Source: Spirochaetales bacterium (GTDB taxonomy: Bacteria; Spirochaetota; Spirochaetia; Sphaerochaetales; Sphaerochaetaceae). Taken from it: a DNA stretch of 8,056 bases. Positions 5,331-8,056 of this stretch are shown here, piece after piece. The DNA is taken from contig JAGCUM010000176.1 in NCBI GenBank assembly GCA_017962865.1, forward strand, positions 1 to 8,056, given 5' to 3'. How positions within the stretch are numbered: position 1 is the first letter of the stretch; each line of letters opens with the position of its first letter. The notes below the pieces were generated by a model. It did no database searches. It worked only from the letters and a program-made list of their open reading frames with translations, and was not told the DNA's origin. Both the position numbers and the translations under genes were made by a program.

Positions 5331-6302
5331 TTATAATATATTGGACAAGGGGAAGAGCAGGACGTCATCGATTTCCCGGGCTCCGGTCTGGAGCATGAGC
5401 AGCCTGTCCAGGCCCATCGCCACACCCGAGCATTTGGGGAGATTTCCGATTACCTCGCAGAAGCTGTCGTCCACATCCGGGATCGTCTTCTCGTTGTCAC
5501 TTCTGAGAGCAAGAAGCTTCTGGTACTCGGTACGGTAGTAGTCACGGGCCACATCGGCATCGCGCTCCTCTAGGTAGCAGTTGGCAACCTCGATACCTCC
5601 GATGTAGAGCTCCCAGCGCCTTCTGTAATTGCCCTTGGCCTCTGCAAGGCACTCGATCTGTCTGGGGTAGTCCGTCAGGCATACGGGGTGGTCCTTGGAA
5701 AGGGAGGTCTCGACGAAGTTGATGAAGATGCGGTTGAAGGTATCGTCCCAGCTTTCCGGGCCGGGTATTATCAGTCCCAGTTCAGTTGCCGCGCGGCGCA
5801 GGTCCCGTGGGTTCTGAAGCTCGTCCAAGTCAAGGCCCTTGGCGTATCTCCTTACCGCCTCGCGTACCGTGAGGATCTCGAAGTCTTCAAGGACGTTCTT
5901 TGGGCAGCCTTCGAGTGCGGTTTCCCAGAGCATATCGCAAGTCAGTGCAATGGAATCGGTCTCGTCGAAATCCACGGTATAGTACTCAAGCATCGAAAAT
6001 TCGGGGTTGTGGATTGTCCCCAGCTGCTCGCAGTTACGGAAGCACTTGGATATCTCGAACAGTGATCCGCTTCCCTCGGCAAGCAGCTTCTTGATGAAGA
6101 TCTCGGGGGAGGGAATCATGTAGAGCTCGCGGCTTGTGCGGAACTCGTTGATGAAGGTGGTTCCGAAGTTGTCTATGGTTGCCTCGGGGATGAGGTCGGG
6201 AGACAGGGTGGGAGTTTCCACTTCAAGGTAGCCTTTTTGGGTGAAATAGGCGCGGATGTTCGAGTAAAGTCTGCTTCTGGCTATGGCCGCTTCTCTTTTC
6301 AT
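5331..6302 (-). CDS. epmA: EF-P--(R)-beta-lysine ligase (LysRS paralogue)
   Basis: A class II aminoacyl-tRNA synthetase paralogue that activates (R)-beta-lysine with ATP and attaches it to the EF-P lysine instead of to tRNA. At 323 residues it matches E. coli EpmA (325) and contains only the catalytic core; the N-terminal anticodon-binding domain of LysRS is absent. Motif 1 region VETPTLSP (28-35); motif 2 FEISKCFRN with R89, running into HNPEFSMLEYY (98-108); late block GGIEVANCY; motif 3 GVAMGLDRLLML (293-304) with R300. Residue 295 in motif 3 is Ala, as in EpmA (A298 in E. coli), where LysRS has Gly; this separates it from a true LysRS. Homology to E. coli EpmA begins around residues 2-6 (KREAAI), supporting ATG 6302. 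The AGAGG upstream is only one base from the ATG, too close for a normal Shine-Dalgarno, and a -10 box sits 6 bases upstream. Divergent from mnmE. Confidence 0.95.
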   Translation of the reverse strand: MKREAAIARSRLYSNIRAYFTQKGYLEVETPTLSPDLIPEATIDNFGTTFINEFRTSRELYMIPSPEIFIKKLLAEGSGSLFEISKCFRNCEQLGTIHNPEFSMLEYYTVDFDETDSIALTCDMLWETALEGCPKNVLEDFEILTVREAVRRYAKGLDLDELQNPRDLRRAATELGLIIPGPESWDDTFNRIFINFVETSLSKDHPVCLTDYPRQIECLAEAKGNYRRRWELYIGGIEVANCYLEERDADVARDYYRTEYQKLLALRSDNEKTIPDVDDSFCEVIGNLPKCSGVAMGLDRLLMLQTGAREIDDVLLFPLSNIL

Positions 6303-6308
6303 GCCTCT

Positions 6309-6337
6309 ATGATAGCCCTTTGACCTGACATTGAAAA
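6309..6337 (-). promoter_or_regulatory. Candidate epmA promoter, predicting a leaderless transcript
   Basis: On the - strand TTTTCA (6337-6332), a 17-base spacer and TATCAT (6314-6309) precede epmA. The -10 is 5 of 6 and the -35 is 4 of 6. Only 6 bases separate the -10 from ATG 6302, so the usual start point would be the A of the ATG. The -35 overlaps the mnmE -35 by five bases on the opposite strand. Confidence 0.5.
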
Positions 6338-6360
6338 GGTCACTTGTAGAGTGGTATAAT
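6331..6360 (+). promoter_or_regulatory. Near-consensus mnmE promoter, predicting a leaderless transcript
   Basis: TTGAAA (6331-6336), an 18-base spacer and a perfect TATAAT (6355-6360) form the best promoter in the window. The -10 ends 6 bases before ATG 6367, so the expected +1 is the A of that ATG. No Shine-Dalgarno precedes the ATG. The TTG at 6331, although in frame with mnmE, belongs to this -35 and is not a start codon. Confidence 0.75.
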
Positions 6361-6366
6361 CGGCCT

Positions 6367-7716
6367 ATGAATTCCTACAACCCGCACGATGTCATCTATG
6401 CCCTTGCCACTGCATGGGCAAAAAGCGCCATAGCGGTTGTCCGTGTCAGCGGAGAGGGCTGCATACAGACCCTTTCCAAGGCAATCGAGGGCGGCCGGGA
6501 CATCTGCAAACTCGCAAGCAATACTGCCTATTACTGCCACCTCATGGAACCCGTAGGTTCACGTAAGATCGACGACATTGTCCTGACCGTATTCAGGGAC
6601 GGACACGGATACACCGGGGAGGAAGCTCTCGAGATCTCCTGCCACGGCGGACTTCAGATTGTCAGGGATGTGCTTGCAGCCATGGAGAAGCTGGGCTTAA
6701 GGCAGGCTCTGCCCGGGGAATTCACCATGCGTGCCTTCCTGCACGGAAAGATGGACCTCACGCGTGCGGAAGCGGTCAACGAGCTGATCAATTCCCAGGG
6801 TAGTACCGGCAAAACAATGGCTTTGAATAGGCTTAATGGTGCAATTTTTGATAGAATCAACAAAATCAAGGCTATCATTATCGAGATAATGGGAATTGTT
6901 GAGGTGCAGCTGGACTACTCCGAAGGGGAGATCGGCGAGGACCTTCAGTTCCCGATGGACAGGCTCGATCAGGTGATTTCGGATCTGGGGAGAATCAGGG
7001 ATTCCTTCAGCACCGGAAGGCTGTTCAGCCAGGGGGCGAGGGTCGTGCTTGCAGGTCCCTCCAATGCCGGCAAGAGCTCGCTGTTCAATCTGCTTCTGAA
7101 GGAGGAGCGCTCGATCGTAAGCTCCACACTGGGAACGACCAGGGATTACATCGAGGCTTCGTGTATCATAGGCGGAATACCCGTGAGGCTATATGATACC
7201 GCGGGTTTCAGGAGCCTTTCCGAAAGCGAGATAGAGGAGGAGGGCATCAGGCGCTCCAGAAGTCTTATGGAAGCGGCCGATGTCATCATCTACATGGCTG
7301 ACAGCACTGACGGCAGGGACCCTGACGACAGTGTGCTTTCGGACCCGAGATGCATAGCGGTTCTCAACAAGGTCGATCTCAATGATGTCAGCAGGCCGGG
7401 CTTCATCCGTCTGTCCGTTTCGACGGGGCAGGGGTTCGATGAGCTCTGCAGCGCGATAGTGTCAAGGCTGACGCAGGATCTGACTGTGCCGGATGACAGT
7501 GCGCTGGTCATCGAGAGCGAGCGCCAGAGAAAAGACCTCGAACGGGCTCAGACTGCCCTCTCGGGTGCAAAGCTGGCCGTCGAAAACGATCTTCCGCTGG
7601 ATATCGTTTCCATGGATATCCAGGAAGCTCTCGAGGCTCTGGGAGAACTGACCGGAGAAGTCACCACGGACGATATTCTGGACCAGATCTTCGGATCTTT
7701 CTGTGTGGGTAAGTGA
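6367..7716 (+). CDS. mnmE: tRNA uridine-5-carboxymethylaminomethyl modification GTPase MnmE
   Basis: MnmE works with MnmG to install the (carboxymethyl)aminomethyl group on wobble uridine 34 of certain tRNAs, using a methylene-tetrahydrofolate carbon, and is a potassium-dependent GTPase. The 449 residues are full length. N-terminal folate-binding domain: DVIYALAT start, then [22 protein letters not shown] helical domain encloses the G domain: G1 GPSNAGKSS (230-238; N233 matches the potassium-coordinating Asn), G2 GTTRD (256-260), G3 DTAG (277-280), G4 NKVD (334-337). The C-terminal FCVGK motif carries the catalytic Cys (C446). ATG 6367 is chosen because family homology starts a few residues later (DVIYALAT); the longer frame from TTG 6331 would read through the promoter. 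No Shine-Dalgarno is present, consistent with a leaderless mRNA. mnmG follows after 1 bp, so the two are an operon and probably translationally coupled. Confidence 0.97.
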   Translation: MNSYNPHDVIYALATAWAKSAIAVVRVSGEGCIQTLSKAIEGGRDICKLASNTAYYCHLMEPVGSRKIDDIVLTVFRDGHGYTGEEALEISCHGGLQIVRDVLAAMEKLGLRQALPGEFTMRAFLHGKMDLTRAEAVNELINSQGSTGKTMALNRLNGAIFDRINKIKAIIIEIMGIVEVQLDYSEGEIGEDLQFPMDRLDQVISDLGRIRDSFSTGRLFSQGARVVLAGPSNAGKSSLFNLLLKEERSIVSSTLGTTRDYIEASCIIGGIPVRLYDTAGFRSLSESEIEEEGIRRSRSLMEAADVIIYMADSTDGRDPDDSVLSDPRCIAVLNKVDLNDVSRPGFIRLSVSTGQGFDELCSAIVSRLTQDLTVPDDSALVIESERQRKDLERAQTALSGAKLAVENDLPLDIVSMDIQEALEALGELTGEVTTDDILDQIFGSFCVGK

Positions 7717-7717
7717 T

Positions 7718-8056
7718 ATGGATTACGATGTCATAGTTGTCGGAGGAGGACATGCGGGAATAGAGGCCGCACTGGCAGGTGCCAGAATCGGGTTCAAAAC
7801 CCTCATGATAACCCAGAGTCTCGATGCCATCGGAAGGCTCTCCTGCAATCCTGCGGTGGGCGGCCTTGCCAAGGGGAACCTCGTCAGGGAGACCGATGCT
7901 CTGGGCGGACAGATGGGCCTTCTGATCGATAAGACGATGATTCAGTTCCGTATCCTCAACCGCCGTCGTGGACCTGCAGTACAGGCCCCGAGGGCACAGG
8001 CAGACAAGTTCTCATACTCGCGGCTTGCAAAGGAGACCCTGGAGAACCAGGACAAC
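7718..8056 (+). CDS. mnmG: tRNA uridine-5-carboxymethylaminomethyl modification enzyme MnmG, 3'-truncated by the window edge
   Basis: FAD-dependent partner of MnmE in wobble-uridine modification. Only the first 113 residues are in the window, and the frame stays open to the last base. It starts [18 protein letters not shown], the FAD-binding GxGxxG-type Rossmann motif (G9-G14). The MnmG signature [12 protein letters not shown] follows (42-53), then [24 protein letters not shown] and a RAQAD block, all in the order seen in E. coli MnmG, where the third block reads QFRILNASKGPAV. ATG 7718 is one base after the mnmE stop (TGA T ATG), the spacing of a translationally coupled pair; only a weak Shine-Dalgarno (GTGAT at the mnmE stop) is visible. 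Confidence 0.96.
   Translation, partial: MDYDVIVVGGGHAGIEAALAGARIGFKTLMITQSLDAIGRLSCNPAVGGLAKGNLVRETDALGGQMGLLIDKTMIQFRILNRRRGPAVQAPRAQADKFSYSRLAKETLENQDN

Noticed and set aside
5331..6302. Truncated lysyl-tRNA synthetase
   Set aside because: Full EpmA length, intact motifs 1-3 and the EpmA-type Ala in motif 3 show a complete EpmA, not a LysRS fragment.
6331..6366. Twelve-residue N-terminal extension of MnmE from TTG 6331
   Set aside because: It is made of the -35, spacer and -10 of the mnmE promoter, and family homology starts just after ATG 6367.

Overview
This 8.1 kb window is dense bacterial chromosome of moderate GC with no mobile elements, CRISPR arrays, tRNA or rRNA genes. Eight coding regions are visible; the first and last run off the window. 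The gene set suggests a spirochaete, perhaps related to Sphaerochaeta or Treponema. That assignment rests on family resemblance and gene company and is only moderately secure: a CoaE with a GKN P-loop, a complete EF-P lysylation set and an mnmE-mnmG pair.

Left block, + strand: the 3' part of polA (DNA polymerase I, with an apparently dead proofreading domain) overlaps coaE (dephospho-CoA kinase) by one base. Next comes a small gene with its own promoter and a strong ribosome binding site. It encodes an unrecognised, Ala- and acid-rich membrane-anchored protein and ends at an intrinsic terminator that lies inside the convergent epmB gene.

Middle block, - strand (transcribed leftward): epmA, efp and epmB together form the translation-factor EF-P and its beta-lysylation pathway. 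EpmB should make (R)-beta-lysine, EpmA should attach it to EF-P, and EF-P keeps the acceptor lysine (K32) in a PGKG loop. The three genes do not look like a simple operon. efp has a strong Shine-Dalgarno and a candidate promoter of its own. A strong intrinsic terminator separates efp from epmB, and epmB has no visible Shine-Dalgarno.

Right block, + strand: mnmE and the start of mnmG, whose products together modify the wobble uridine (U34) of tRNAs. The two genes are 1 bp apart.

The most unusual feature is the 64 bp between the divergent epmA and mnmE start codons. Two promoter-like elements have almost completely overlapping -35 hexamers, and each -10 box ends exactly 6 bases before its start codon. 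This predicts leaderless mRNAs in both directions and competition for RNA polymerase between an EF-P modification gene and a tRNA modification operon. Both pathways support decoding and elongation. No stretch longer than about 110 bases lacks a gene.
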